A stretch of 64,000 nucleotides of DNA from contig JAUIAV010000009.1 of assembly GCA_030425195.1 (NCBI GenBank), positions 1 to 64,000 on the forward strand, in the 5' to 3' direction. A model generated the notes under the pieces. That model had not been told where the DNA came from. It did not search any database and saw only the letters and a program-made list of their open reading frames with translations. The stretch is from Gammaproteobacteria bacterium. Lineage in GTDB: Bacteria > Pseudomonadota > Gammaproteobacteria > Pseudomonadales > Azotimanducaceae. Shown one piece after another: positions 47,742 through 59,043 of this stretch. Each line of letters starts with the position of its first letter. Position 1 is the stretch's first letter. The position numbers were made by a program, and so were the translations under genes.

Positions 47742-48391
47742 CGCCGCTCCTGCAGGGCGGTCCAGAGCTCACGCTTGAGCTCGCCCCGGGTCATGAGCGA
47801 TGCGAACGGCGGCAGCAGAACGCTGCCTTCGGGCACCTGTTCCAGACGCCCGGCCATCTCGCTGCCCATGATGATCAGCGCAGGGTCCCGGTCGTTGATC
47901 TGCTTGCCGAGGAAAGCACTCAGCGCACGACCGCAGGCGGCGGCATTGTCGTCGATACCCGGCTGAGGCCAGTCGAAATTGAGCTGGTCGAGTTCGCCGC
48001 CCCAGATACCGCTGGCTGCGGACAGGAGATCCAGCGCGAACCGCAACGCTGCCCTGGACGATCCCGGCTCGACGAGCAGCAGCACGTCACCCTTGGCGAG
48101 GCAGACGACGCTGAAAGGCGGAACCGCGGCCCGCTGCATGCCCGCGGTGGGAGGTGACGCTCTGCCGGCGTCCGGCACGGCAGCCGATCCTGGCGGGGGT
48201 TCCGGTCGGCGTTCCTGCGGAATCCCGCGCTTCAGATCCGGCTGGCTGCCCTGACCACCCTTGCTGAGCACAGGCGGTACCGTGCCCGGTACGGGTTCCG
48301 CAACCGATGCAGCCGGTGTTGCAGCGCGCAGCAGCCAGACGTCCACGCCCATTTCTCTAAGTATGGTCCGGTTTCTCTCTGATCTGGCCAT
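47738..48391 (-). CDS. holD: HolD-like protein (DNA polymerase III psi) with a long linker
   Basis: Assignment rests on position next to rimI and on weak sequence resemblance. The N-terminus RNRTILREMGVDVWLLR resembles the clamp-loader-binding RRDWQLQQLGITQWSLR of E. coli HolD. The C-terminus (LPPFASLMTRGELKRELWTAL) resembles the end of HolD. Between them is a Pro/Gly/Arg-rich, probably disordered stretch (about 30-95) absent from the 137-residue E. coli protein. The ATG at 48391 (217 residues) is chosen by alignment to HolD; ATGs at 48418 and 48454 are possible. HolC, its usual partner, is at 25681. Confidence 0.62.
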   Translation of the reverse strand: MARSERNRTILREMGVDVWLLRAATPAASVAEPVPGTVPPVLSKGGQGSQPDLKRGIPQERRPEPPPGSAAVPDAGRASPPTAGMQRAAVPPFSVVCLAKGDVLLLVEPGSSRAALRFALDLLSAASGIWGGELDQLNFDWPQPGIDDNAAACGRALSAFLGKQINDRDPALIIMGSEMAGRLEQVPEGSVLLPPFASLMTRGELKRELWTALQERR

Positions 48392-48490
48392 ACCGTCAGT
48401 ACTGTCAGCAGGGCTCATGGGCCGTCTGTCCGCCGGTTGCGTGAGAGCATTCATTGTACACTTAGCGCCCCCGGCAAAGACGCTCGCAAC

Positions 48491-49555
48491 ATGAAGTATC
48501 TGACAGACGACACCCGCATCACCGGCATGGAGGAAGTGATCGCTCCGAGGGATCTGCTCTCGGAGATACCGATCAGCGACCAGGTCTCGGAGCTGGTGTT
48601 TTCGAATCGCCAGGCCATCGGTCGGATGCTGAACGGCAGCGATCCCCGGCTCCTGGTCATCGTCGGGCCCTGCTCCATCCACGACCCCACTGCTGCGCTG
48701 GAATACGCCGAACGGCTCTCGGCCCTCGCCGGAACCCTGAAGAAAGAGCTGCATGTGCTGATGCGCGTCTACTTCGAGAAGCCACGGACCACGGTCGGCT
48801 GGAAGGGGCTCATCAACGATCCGAATCTCAACGATTCCTTCGACATCAACCAGGGACTCCGGATCGCCCGGAGCCTCCTCCGGGACATCGCCGAGAGAGG
48901 GCTCGGTACCGGCACCGAATACCTGGATCCGATCACGCCCCAGTACCTCGGCGACCTGGTTTCCTGGGGCGCCATCGGCGCCAGGACCACCGAAAGCCAG
49001 ATCCACCGTCAGCTCGCTTCCGGACTGTCCTGTCCGATCGGCTTCAAGAACAGCACCGACGGTTCCATCCAGGTGGCGGTGGACGCCATCAAGAGCGCGG
49101 CCAACCCGCACATCTTCCTCTCGGTGACCAAGGAGGGACATTCAGCCATCTTCTCCACCGCCGGCAACGAAGACTGTCATGTGATCCTGCGCGGAGGCGG
49201 CGGCAAGCCCAACTACGACAACCCTTCCGTACACTATGCCGCGAGGCTGCTCGAGCAGGCGGGGCTCACCCCGAGGGTGATGATCGACATGAGTCACGCC
49301 AACAGCGAAAAGGATCACCGCAAGCAGATCAAGGTCTGCGAAGACATCTGCGGTCAGCTCCGCGATGGAGAGCCGAGAATTTTCGGCGTGATGATCGAGA
49401 GCAACCTGGTGGAAGGCAATCAGAAAGTCGCGAGCCCGGACCAGCTCACCTATGGTCAGAGCATCACGGATGCCTGCATCGGCTGGGAGGACACCGAGCG
49501 CTGTCTCACGTCTCTGGCTGAAGCGAGCGCCGCCCGGATCGCCGGCGGTTCATGA
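48491..49555 (+). CDS. aroG: 3-deoxy-7-phosphoheptulonate (DAHP) synthase, class I
   Basis: First enzyme of the shikimate pathway, joining PEP and erythrose-4-phosphate. Metal and substrate motifs: IVGPCSIHDPTAALEYA, MRVYFEKPRTTVGWKGL, GARTTESQIHRQLASGLS and GFKNSTDGS. Length 354 residues. The AroF/G/H type, and hence its feedback amino acid, cannot be decided here. The ATG at 48491 fits the family. Its 3' end overlaps the convergent msrQ by 50 bases. Confidence 0.95.
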   Translation: MKYLTDDTRITGMEEVIAPRDLLSEIPISDQVSELVFSNRQAIGRMLNGSDPRLLVIVGPCSIHDPTAALEYAERLSALAGTLKKELHVLMRVYFEKPRTTVGWKGLINDPNLNDSFDINQGLRIARSLLRDIAERGLGTGTEYLDPITPQYLGDLVSWGAIGARTTESQIHRQLASGLSCPIGFKNSTDGSIQVAVDAIKSAANPHIFLSVTKEGHSAIFSTAGNEDCHVILRGGGGKPNYDNPSVHYAARLLEQAGLTPRVMIDMSHANSEKDHRKQIKVCEDICGQLRDGEPRIFGVMIESNLVEGNQKVASPDQLTYGQSITDACIGWEDTERCLTSLAEASAARIAGGS

Positions 49556-50147
49556 TCCGCTCCATCATCAGCAGCGCGAACAGCACGAGATAGAGCACGT
49601 TCTCTCCATAGCCGTCCTTGGTCAGCCAGAAGTAATGGAGCAGACCCAGGGCGAACGCAGGATAGATGGCCCGGTGCAGCCTCACCCAGCGACGGCCGAG
49701 ACGGCGGCGCCAGCCGCCGGTGGAGGTGATCGCCAGGGGCACGAGCAGCAGCAGGGCCAGAAAACCCACCGTGATGTAGGGCCGCTCTGACAGGTCCTGG
49801 ATGATCTGGCGCCCTTCGAGACCGGCGAGGAACACCAGGTAGGCGAGGAAGTGGAGCAGAAGGTAGGCGAATGCATAGAGCCCCACCATCCGACGGTACC
49901 GCATGACGGCCGCCTGACCGGTCAGCCGCCGCAGGGAACTGATGGCCAGCGTCAGCAGCAGCATCCGTATGCCCCACTCCCCGAGCACGAGCACCACCGC
50001 CTTACCCGGGTCCGCACCCAGCCGGCTGCCGGGCGCCTGAAGCTCGCCGGCCAGATCGTATCCGAGCAGCAGCAGCGGCAGTCCCAGCAGCAGAAACACC
50101 AGCGGCTTCAGACGGGGATCAGAAATTGCGGGAGAGATCCATGCCAT
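49506..50147 (-). CDS. msrQ: MsrPQ haem-binding membrane subunit MsrQ
   Basis: Haem membrane protein passing respiratory electrons to periplasmic MsrP. The 213-residue product has about six helices: [19 protein letters not shown], then [18 protein letters not shown] with haem-type histidines, and [23 protein letters not shown]. The ATG at 50147 fits MsrQ (E. coli 211 residues) and overlaps the msrP end by 29 bases. The 3' end overlaps aroG on the other strand. Confidence 0.94.
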   Translation of the reverse strand: MAWISPAISDPRLKPLVFLLLGLPLLLLGYDLAGELQAPGSRLGADPGKAVVLVLGEWGIRMLLLTLAISSLRRLTGQAAVMRYRRMVGLYAFAYLLLHFLAYLVFLAGLEGRQIIQDLSERPYITVGFLALLLLVPLAITSTGGWRRRLGRRWVRLHRAIYPAFALGLLHYFWLTKDGYGENVLYLVLFALLMMERIMNRRRSGRRSLQPET

Positions 50148-51057
50148 CGTAGAGGCCTGCCACCTGATCCGCATAGCCGTTGAACGGGAGGGTCGGCATC
50201 CAGTTCTGATCCAGCAGCGTGCTCGGAAGGCGCCGCTCCCGGGCCTGGCTCCAGCGCGGATGATCCACCGCGGGATTCACGTTCGCATAGAACCCGTACT
50301 CCCTCGGGGCTATCTGCTGCCAGGTGTTGACGGGCTCCCGGCTGGTGAACCGGATGGCGACGATGGACTTGATGCTCTTGAAACCGTACTTCCAGGGAAC
50401 GATGAGCCGCCAGGGTGCTCCGTTCTGATTCGGGAGCGGCTTGCCGTAGACGCCTGTGGCCATCAGGGTGAGCGGGTGCATGGCTTCGTCCATACGCAAG
50501 CCTTCCACGTAGGGCCAGTCGATGCTCGAGAAGATGGCTTTCTGTCCCGGCATCTCCTCCGGGCGGTACAGCGTGGTGAACTCCACATAGCGTGCTCTGG
50601 AGTTCGGCTCCAGCCTGCGGAGGATATCCGCCAGCGGAATGCCCGACCAGGGAACCACCATGGACCAGGCCTCCACGCACCGGAACCGGTATATCCGCTC
50701 CTCCGGTGTCATCCCGGCGATCAGATCCTCATAGTCGAACTCGCCCGTCTTTTCCGCCTCACCACTGACGGTCACCCGCCAGGGAGAGGTGGTCAGTCGA
50801 TGTGCGTAGCGGGCCGGGTCTGACTTGTCCGTGCCGAACTCGTAGAAGTTGTTGAATCCGGTGACGATCTTCTCCGGGGTGAGCGGATCATCCACCGCCG
50901 GGACCTGGAACTCATCCGCCTCCGCACGCGTGATGCCGGGCAGCAGCGCTGAGCCGGCCGCCAGCCCGAGGGTGCGCACCAGGGTGCGGCGATTGTGAAA
51001 GTGCTGCTCCGGAGTGATCTCGGAGCCTGGTATGTCATCCGGCTTTCTGATCAGCAA
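50119..51057 (-). CDS. msrP: Periplasmic methionine sulfoxide reductase MsrP (molybdoenzyme)
   Basis: Molybdopterin enzyme repairing oxidised periplasmic methionines. A Tat-type signal ([20 protein letters not shown]) precedes the sulfite-oxidase-like domain; the molybdenum-ligand cysteine is in [17 protein letters not shown]. Further signatures are [20 protein letters not shown] and [16 protein letters not shown] start at 51057 with GAGGA seven bases upstream fits best, giving 312 residues. It needs the cofactor to which MoaB (41290) contributes. Co-transcribed with msrQ. Confidence 0.94.
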   Translation of the reverse strand: MLIRKPDDIPGSEITPEQHFHNRRTLVRTLGLAAGSALLPGITRAEADEFQVPAVDDPLTPEKIVTGFNNFYEFGTDKSDPARYAHRLTTSPWRVTVSGEAEKTGEFDYEDLIAGMTPEERIYRFRCVEAWSMVVPWSGIPLADILRRLEPNSRARYVEFTTLYRPEEMPGQKAIFSSIDWPYVEGLRMDEAMHPLTLMATGVYGKPLPNQNGAPWRLIVPWKYGFKSIKSIVAIRFTSREPVNTWQQIAPREYGFYANVNPAVDHPRWSQARERRLPSTLLDQNWMPTLPFNGYADQVAGLYDGMDLSRNF

Positions 51058-51124
51058 TTCGGTTTCCTCGTCAGGCGCCTTGGGTCAGAGTTCCCTAAGT
51101 CAGACCCGGCCCGACGCTCGCAGT

Positions 51125-51952
51125 TCACTGCTCAGACAGTCTCCGGCGTTTGCGGGCCCGCCGCCAGAAGTGCTGGACCGGCCCAGAAGCCGCATACACC
51201 AGAGCGATGGTGAGCAGTACCCTCGGCGGGTCCAGGAACAGGACGGCAAACACGAGCACCACGGCCACCAGCGTGATGAAAGGCACGCGCCCCTTGAGTT
51301 CGAGCACCTTGGGCGAGAAATAGATGAAGCTGGACACCATCAGCAGACCCACACCGACCACCACCAGCCCCATGCTGACCGCTGCGGCGGCGGAAGGAAC
51401 GCCAAGTCCGAAATCCGTCCACGTCCATACCAGACAGGCGATGATGACGGCGGCGGCCGGACTCGCGAGTCCCGTGAAGGTCCTGTTGTCGCCCTTGGTG
51501 TTGAAACGGGCGAGGCGAAGCGCGGCACAGGCCATGTAGACGAAAGTTGCCACCCAGCCCGCCTGCCCCAGGTTGTCCAGCCCCCAGGAGAAAGCGACCA
51601 GCGCCGGTGCCACGCCGAACGCCACCATGTCGGACAGCGAATCGTACTCCGCACCGAACTGGCTCTCCGTTCGCGTCCACCGGGCCACCCGGCCATCTGC
51701 GGTGTCGAGCAGTGCAGCCACGAGAATGGCCAGCGCGGCAGCGACGAAATCGCCGTTCATCCCGGCGACGATGGCAAAAAATCCGGCAAACAGAGCGGCG
51801 GTGGTGATCAGATTCGGCAGCAGATAGATGCCGCGCCGACGGTGCTTTCCACCATCCACCCCAGTCTCCACGTCTTCCTGTGATGAAGCCTCTGGCGCTG
51901 CGTCCGGTGCCGTGTCAGACGGCACCGCTTTCAGCTTGCGGTCGTCGCTCAT
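51125..51952 (-). CDS. pssA: CDP-diacylglycerol-serine O-phosphatidyltransferase (PssA, CDP-alcohol type)
   Basis: Makes phosphatidylserine, precursor of phosphatidylethanolamine. The CDP-alcohol phosphotransferase motif is visible as LLDTADGRVARWTRTESQFGAEYDSLSD-type sequence, with all conserved aspartates. About eight membrane helices follow an acidic, disordered N-terminus (1-38). A strong AGGAGG lies before the ATG. Length 275. It follows ilvC as in Pseudomonas, 45 bases downstream. Confidence 0.94.
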   Translation of the reverse strand: MSDDRKLKAVPSDTAPDAAPEASSQEDVETGVDGGKHRRRGIYLLPNLITTAALFAGFFAIVAGMNGDFVAAALAILVAALLDTADGRVARWTRTESQFGAEYDSLSDMVAFGVAPALVAFSWGLDNLGQAGWVATFVYMACAALRLARFNTKGDNRTFTGLASPAAAVIIACLVWTWTDFGLGVPSAAAAVSMGLVVVGVGLLMVSSFIYFSPKVLELKGRVPFITLVAVVLVFAVLFLDPPRVLLTIALVYAASGPVQHFWRRARKRRRLSEQ

Positions 51953-51997
51953 GCGCGCCTCCTGCCGGTTCAGAGACAGGATCTCCGCTGCGGTCGT

Positions 51998-53624
<1,627 letters not shown>

Positions 53625-53625
<1 letters not shown>

Positions 53626-55421
53626 TACATGTAATCTCCCTGGATGCTGCTGGTGATCTTGGAGAGGTACATGTCCTGCATGGAGCCGCCCTTGATCGCC
53701 ATCGGATAGACGTGCTCGTGCGGATCCACCCAGACGTCCACGAACACCAGCCGGTTTTTGAGCGCCGGGCTGAAGGCCTCGTCCATCACCGCATCCAGAT
53801 CACCGCCGTTCTCCACCTTGAAGCCCACGTGGCCGAACGCCTCCACCAGGGTCTTGAAGTCCGGCAGCGAGTCGCTGTACGTGCTGGAGGAGTGGCGGCC
53901 GCCGTACTGCATGTCCTGCCATTGCTTGACCATGCCGAGGGCCTGATTGTTGAGCGCGATGATCTTGATCGGCAGTCCGTACTGAAGACAGGTGGACAGT
54001 TCCTGCATGTTCATCATGAAGCTGCCCTCGCCCGTCACACAGGCAACCGTCGCCTCGGGAAACGCGAACTGAACACCCATGGCGGCCGGCAGCCCGAATC
54101 CCATGGTGCCGAGCCCGCCGGAGTTCACCCAGCGCCGCGGCCTGGCGAACCGGTAGTACTGGGCGGCGAACATCTGATGCTGGCCCACGTCCGAGGTGAC
54201 GAAGGCATCGCCGCCGGTTGCCCGGTACAGAGACTGAATCGCGTGCTGAGGCAGAATGGGCCTGCTCGGGTCGATCACCAGATTGTGATCCAGCCCGTGG
54301 CTGGCCCGCCAGGCACCGATCCGTTCCCACCACTCCGTCAGCGCGCTCTGATCGGGCAGGTCCGGATTTTTTGAGACCAGGCTCTCCACGCTGGTGGTCA
54401 GGTCCTCGAGCACGCTCTGTACCTGACCGACGATGGGAATGTCCGCTTCGATGATCTTGGAGATGGATGCGGGATCCACATCGATGTGAATGACCGTGGC
54501 ATCCGGACAGAACTTGGCTGGATTGTTGGTCACCCGGTCGTCGAAACGGGCACCCACGGCCAGGATCAGGTCCGCGTGGTGCATGGTCATGTTGGCTTCG
54601 AAGGTTCCGTGCATCCCGAGCATGCCGATGAACTGCTCATCGGTGCCGGGAAAGCAGCCGAGCCCCATGAGGGTATTGGTGACGGGATAGTTGAGCCGTT
54701 TGGCGAGCCGCGTCAGCGCTTCCGACCCGTCCCCCGTGATCACGCCGCCGCCTGTATAAATGACGGGCCGCTTGGCGGCGAGCAGCGCGGCGGCCGCTTT
54801 ACGGATCTGCCGGCCGTTGCCTTTGACCGCCGGATTGTACGAGCGGAGCTTCAGCTTTTTCGGATAACTGTACGGGGCGAGCACATCCGGATCCGTGGTG
54901 TCCTTCGGCACGTCTATCACCACCGGTCCGGGGCGTCCCGTCGAGGCGATGTGGAAGGCCTTCCAGACGATGGCCGGAATGTCCTCGGGATTCTTGACGA
55001 TGAAACTGTGCTTCACCACCGGCCGGGAGACGCCCACCATGTCCGTTTCCTGGAAGGCGTCGGTGCCGATCACGTTGTTGGGTACCTGCCCGGAAATCAC
55101 CACCATGGGTATGGAATCCATGTAGGCGGTGGCAATGCCGGTGACGGCGTTGGTGGCACCCGGACCCGAAGTCACCAGTACCACGCCCGGCTTGCCGGTC
55201 ACCCGGGCATAGGCATCCGCCATGTGGGTGGCGGCCTGCTCGTGCCGCACCAGGATGTGCTCGATCCGCTGCTGCTTGAAGATGGCGTCGTAGATGTGCA
55301 GGGCCGATCCGCCCGGGTAGCCGAAGATGTACTCCACGCCTGCGTCCTGCAGGGCGCGGATGAGCATCTCGCCGCCGGAAAGTTGCTGCTCCGCTGAATC
55401 GTCTCGCTGGTCAGTTGCCAC
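53625..55421 (-). CDS. ilvI: Acetolactate synthase large subunit
   Basis: ThDP- and FAD-dependent enzyme making acetolactate or acetohydroxybutyrate. Motifs: [18 protein letters not shown] with the catalytic glutamate in [17 protein letters not shown], and the ThDP/Mg site [14 protein letters not shown] through [18 protein letters not shown]. Length 598. The start is a GTG (55421) without a clear ribosome-binding site; the frame gives a 14-residue lead before the conserved LSGGEML. First gene of ilvI-ilvH-ilvC. Confidence 0.95.
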
Positions 55422-55727
55422 GGTGGTGTCCGGTCGTTGGGTCTGTAAATTTTCCTTTCAATCCGGCCTCGACACCCAACACTGAGCCAGGCGCTCCGGG
55501 CCGTCTTCTGGACCGCTCCATCAACCCCTGCCGAACTACGGTCTAACTGATTGATTTCTGTGAGGTTTGGCCCGGCCTCGGCCGAAAAGGGCGGTATTCT
55601 TGGGCTTCACACCCGACATGTCAACGAAAGTGAGAATCAGGTACCAGAATCCAAACCGACTGCACCTCTGCCCGGACGTCAGGAGCCGCTACAATACCGG
55701 GGTCGATCGTATGAGCATGGACCGATC
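55422..55727. other. 306-base divergent intergenic region, ilvI / DUF4124 gene
   Basis: This region must contain promoters for the ilvIHC operon and the DUF4124 gene. A TACAAT (55690-55695, plus strand) could be a -10 for the latter, without a good -35. I find no leader peptide rich in Ile, Leu or Val codons upstream of ilvI, no attenuator hairpin with a T run, and no RNA gene. Confidence 0.5.
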
Positions 55728-56252
55728 ATGATGAGCACACAAACCCGGCCCGGCGCCCTTTTCCGCCACGCGCTTTCCGCTGTGGCCGGCGGGCTGCTGA
55801 CACTCTGCTGCTTCACCGCCGCTGCCGACGAGATCTATCGATGGGTCGATGAGAACGGTGTGGTGAACTATACCCAGCAGAAACCCAGGGGTATGGAGTC
55901 CGAAGCCATCGTCACCAACACGGGCAACCGACGCGCGTCGTCCAGGACGCCGGCTCAGGTTCAGGCCCCGGCACCCGCTACCAGTTCGGCCACCGGTGAG
56001 CCGCTGTCCGCTGAGCAGGAAAAGATGCTCGAAGGACTGAAAGCGGCAGAACAGGCACGACAGAACGAGATCGCCAAAATCAAGGAGCAGAACTGCCAGC
56101 AGGCCCGGGACGTGCTCGCCCGCCTGACGGTGAAGAACCGGATCCGGGTCAAAGGCGCGGATGGCGAATACACCACCATGCCTGAAGACGAGCGCCAGGA
56201 GCGGATCAGCCAGGCACAGCAGAACATCGTCCGCTACTGCGCACCGGCCTGA
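55728..56252 (+). CDS. DUF4124 domain-containing exported protein
   Basis: A 174-residue protein with a signal peptide (FRHALSAVAGGLLTLCCFTAAADE). The DUF4124 motif IYRWVDENGVVNYTQQKPRG follows at the mature N-terminus. A Pro/Ala-rich linker and an Ala/Glu/Gln-rich coiled helix (about 95-165) end it. Function is unknown in the family. ATGs at 55728 and 55731 are both possible; the longer upstream frame lacks a signal. The 3' end overlaps the convergent pgeF by 19 bases. Confidence 0.85.
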   Translation: MMSTQTRPGALFRHALSAVAGGLLTLCCFTAAADEIYRWVDENGVVNYTQQKPRGMESEAIVTNTGNRRASSRTPAQVQAPAPATSSATGEPLSAEQEKMLEGLKAAEQARQNEIAKIKEQNCQQARDVLARLTVKNRIRVKGADGEYTTMPEDERQERISQAQQNIVRYCAPA

Positions 56253-57007
56253 CCCGGCTGGATCGGCAGCCAGGCCAGCGTCGCCATACGCCCGGTCTGG
56301 CCCTCCCTCCCATACGCTTCCTTCCTGTGTGAATAGAAGCGGTCGGTATCCCAGGTGGACAGACCCGACCGATACACCGCCCGCACACCCAGCGCCTCGA
56401 GCTGCAGCTCGGCCAGCCGGTTGAGATCCAGGTACCCTTTCCCCGGTACCGGACTGTCCAGAACCGCCTCGACATAAGCGGCGTCCGCGCCGCGCACGCG
56501 ATCGAGCACCTCCCGGCCCACCTCGTAGACATCCGCGCCAATGGCGGGACCGAGCCAGGCGAAGTCCGGGCGGGACGGCAGAGCCGCGACGGTTTCCCGG
56601 AGAATGCCGTCCACGAGCCCGCGCCAGCCGCCATGGACCACGGCGACCATTGAGCCTCTCAGATCGCCCAGCACCACCGGCAGACAGTCCGCGGTCAGAA
56701 CCGCAAGGACCTGACCCCGCCGGCTGGTCCAGACCGAATCTGCCTGTGGCAGGGTTTCCGCGCCGGCGGATACCACCCGCACCCCGTGCACCTGATCCAG
56801 CCACTGAATCGGCAGCCCGCCCAGCAACCCGGCCAGATGCCCGCGGTTCGCCCGTACGGCATCCTCGGCGTCACCCACGTGTTCCGCCAGATTGAAACCG
56901 GCCCAGGGACCGCGGCTGAAACCGCCGCTTCGGGTGGTGGTGAGTACCCGCAGACGTCCGTGGTGCGGCCACTCGGGTTCCACCCAGCCTGTCTCTGTGG
57001 ATGACAT
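56234..57007 (-). CDS. pgeF: Peptidoglycan editing factor PgeF (YfiH)
   Basis: Copper-site multicopper-type enzyme that corrects wrong amino acids in peptidoglycan stem peptides. Metal-binding motifs: WLDQVHGVRVV, VLTADCLPVVL (Cys) and AVVHGGWRGLVDGIL (His). The ending GRMATLAWLPI is typical. Start at 57007 (257 residues) fits E. coli YfiH (243); upstream ATGs at 57025 and 57055 would overlap rluD. It is directly downstream of rluD, the conserved order. Confidence 0.94.
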   Translation of the reverse strand: MSSTETGWVEPEWPHHGRLRVLTTTRSGGFSRGPWAGFNLAEHVGDAEDAVRANRGHLAGLLGGLPIQWLDQVHGVRVVSAGAETLPQADSVWTSRRGQVLAVLTADCLPVVLGDLRGSMVAVVHGGWRGLVDGILRETVAALPSRPDFAWLGPAIGADVYEVGREVLDRVRGADAAYVEAVLDSPVPGKGYLDLNRLAELQLEALGVRAVYRSGLSTWDTDRFYSHRKEAYGREGQTGRMATLAWLPIQPGQAGAQ

Positions 57008-57011
57008 GGCC

Positions 57012-57986
57012 TCAGGCGCCTTCATGGGCCTCGAGGTCCGCCGCGAGTGCTGCAAGCAGATCGGTCATGTCGCCCGGCAGCGGGGCGGAGAATGCCAGTG
57101 CTTCCCCGGTGACGGGGTGGGCGAGACCGAGCCGCCAGGCATGCAGGGCCTGTCTGGGGAAGGCTCTGAGCTGCTCGATGAGCGCCGGTTCAGCGCCCGG
57201 AGGCAGACGTCCGCGGGCACCGTATCGGCGATCGCCAACGAGCGGAAAACCGATGCTGGCCAGGTGAACGCGGATCTGATGCGTGCGCCCGGTGGCCAGT
57301 TCCGCCTCGATCAGGGTGTGGGCCCGGAACCGCTCCTGTATGCGGACACGTGTCAGTGCCGGCTTGCCGTCGTCGCGCACCGCCTGCCGGGTCCGGCTCC
57401 GGGGATCCCGGCCGATGGGTGCTTCGATGTCACGCCCGGCGACCATCCGCCCTTCCGTCACCGCCAGGTAGTGCCGATGGATCTCCCTGGCCTGCAGATC
57501 GCGCACCAGACGGGTGTGCGCCGGGAGCGACGCGGCCACCACCATGAGACCGCTCGTATCCTTGTCGAGTCGGTGAATGATACCGGCGCGCGGCAGACGG
57601 GCCAGATCGGGCCGGTGCTGAATGAGACCGTTGACCAGCGTCCGGTCCGGGTTGCCGGCACCCGGATGGACCACCAGCCCTGCAGGCTTGTTGACGATAA
57701 GGATGTCCGCGTCTTCGTGAAGAATCTCGAACACCACCGGCTGGCCGGTGGCCCAGTCCTCGACCGCCAGCGCCTCGGCATCCAGCTCGAGCCGCTCACC
57801 GCCGATCAGACGCGTTCCGGCTTTCACCCGGGCACCATCCACCCGGATCGCGCCTTCATTCATCCAGCGACTGAGCAGCGACCGGGAAAACTCCTCGAAC
57901 AGCAGCGCGGCCGCCTTGTCTGCCCGCTCGCCCGCCAGCTCCGGCGGTACCCGAGCCGTTCTCTTCAGTCTCTGACAGGCATCCAC
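57012..57986 (-). CDS. rluD: 23S rRNA pseudouridine synthase RluD
   Basis: Makes pseudouridines in helix 69 of 23S rRNA. An S4-like RNA-binding domain (about 15-75, SRSLLSRWMNEGAIRVDG) precedes the RluA-type catalytic domain with the active aspartate in GIIHRLDKDTSGLMVVA and LATGRTHQIRVHLASIG. Length 324 (E. coli 326). Divergent from bamD, as in many gammaproteobacteria. Confidence 0.96.
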   Translation of the reverse strand: MDACQRLKRTARVPPELAGERADKAAALLFEEFSRSLLSRWMNEGAIRVDGARVKAGTRLIGGERLELDAEALAVEDWATGQPVVFEILHEDADILIVNKPAGLVVHPGAGNPDRTLVNGLIQHRPDLARLPRAGIIHRLDKDTSGLMVVAASLPAHTRLVRDLQAREIHRHYLAVTEGRMVAGRDIEAPIGRDPRSRTRQAVRDDGKPALTRVRIQERFRAHTLIEAELATGRTHQIRVHLASIGFPLVGDRRYGARGRLPPGAEPALIEQLRAFPRQALHAWRLGLAHPVTGEALAFSAPLPGDMTDLLAALAADLEAHEGA

Positions 57987-58074
57987 TGGTCAGTCAAATC
58001 ACCCGATCGAAGTTGCAACCGTACGCTAAATCGTTAAATTAGCGAAACTTTTCCGTGCCCGCTTCGAGGTTGCA

Positions 58075-59043
58075 TTGACCAACAGCTCCCCGACTCCCGG
58101 GAAGGCCCTTCGTCTGCCTGCGGTCCTACTGACTCTGATCGTCCTGATCGCCGCCTCCGGCTGCTCGGCCATCCCCTTCATCGGCAAGGACAAGGACAGG
58201 AAAGACTTCGAGCAGGAAGACCTCGATACCACCGAGCAGATCCTGTACCGGAATGCCCAGCGCAGCCTGCGCTCCGGCAACTACTCCGCAGCCATCGAGA
58301 CCCTGCAGCGCCTGGAGGCCCGCTTTCCCTTCGGTCGCTACGCCGAACAGGCACAGCTGGAGATCATCTATGCGCACCACATGTCCGGCGCCTACGAGGC
58401 TGCCCGGGCAGCCGCAGACCGGTTCATCCGTCTGCATCCGAGCAATCCGCACATCGACTATGCCTTCTATCTGAAAGGCCTGGCGGCCTACAGCAAGAAC
58501 AAGGGGCTCATGGACCGGATCTATGCCTCGGATCCCGCCAAACGCGACATGACATCCGCCCGGGATGCCTACGCGGACTTCGGGACCCTGCTGGCCCGCT
58601 TTCCGTCCAGCCAGTACGCGCCGGACGCCCAGCAGCGCATGCTCTATCTGCGTGACCTGATCGCGCGTTCGGAGCTGCACGTGGCCGACTACTACATGCG
58701 CCGCAGAGCGTTCGTCGCCGCGAGCAATCGGGCGGCCTACGTGGTGGAGACCTACTCCAAATCCGCAGTCGCCGCCGATGCGCTCGCCGTGATGATCGAG
58801 GCAAAGTTCCGGCTGGGGCTCGAGGACTCGGCCAATGAGGCACTTCGAGTGCTGGCTCTCAACTTCCCCGACTACCATGCCTTCGACGAGAACGGTGATC
58901 TGGTACTCCGGGATCAGATCCGCAACCGGGATCGGTCCTGGACCAATCTGATCACTTTCGGGCTGCTGGATCGGCCGAAGGTGCCCCCGCCGATAAAGAT
59001 CAATCAGCCCGAAGGAACCGACCCGTCTGATACACAGTCGTGA
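58075..59043 (+). CDS. bamD: Outer membrane assembly lipoprotein BamD
   Basis: Essential TPR lipoprotein of the BAM complex. A lipoprotein signal (PAVLLTLIVLIAASGC) is followed by five TPR-like repeats, for example AQRSLRSGNYSAAIETLQRLEARFPFG and MRRRAFVAASNRAAYVVETY. Length 322, longer than E. coli BamD (245), as in Pseudomonas. The start is a TTG with GAGG five bases upstream. Its stop overlaps the pilS GTG. Confidence 0.95.
   Translation: MTNSSPTPGKALRLPAVLLTLIVLIAASGCSAIPFIGKDKDRKDFEQEDLDTTEQILYRNAQRSLRSGNYSAAIETLQRLEARFPFGRYAEQAQLEIIYAHHMSGAYEAARAAADRFIRLHPSNPHIDYAFYLKGLAAYSKNKGLMDRIYASDPAKRDMTSARDAYADFGTLLARFPSSQYAPDAQQRMLYLRDLIARSELHVADYYMRRRAFVAASNRAAYVVETYSKSAVAADALAVMIEAKFRLGLEDSANEALRVLALNFPDYHAFDENGDLVLRDQIRNRDRSWTNLITFGLLDRPKVPPPIKINQPEGTDPSDTQS

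Noticed and set aside
55422-55560. Possible leader peptide and attenuator upstream of ilvI
   Set aside because: The small frames found lack runs of Ile, Leu or Val codons and no terminator hairpin with a T run is present.
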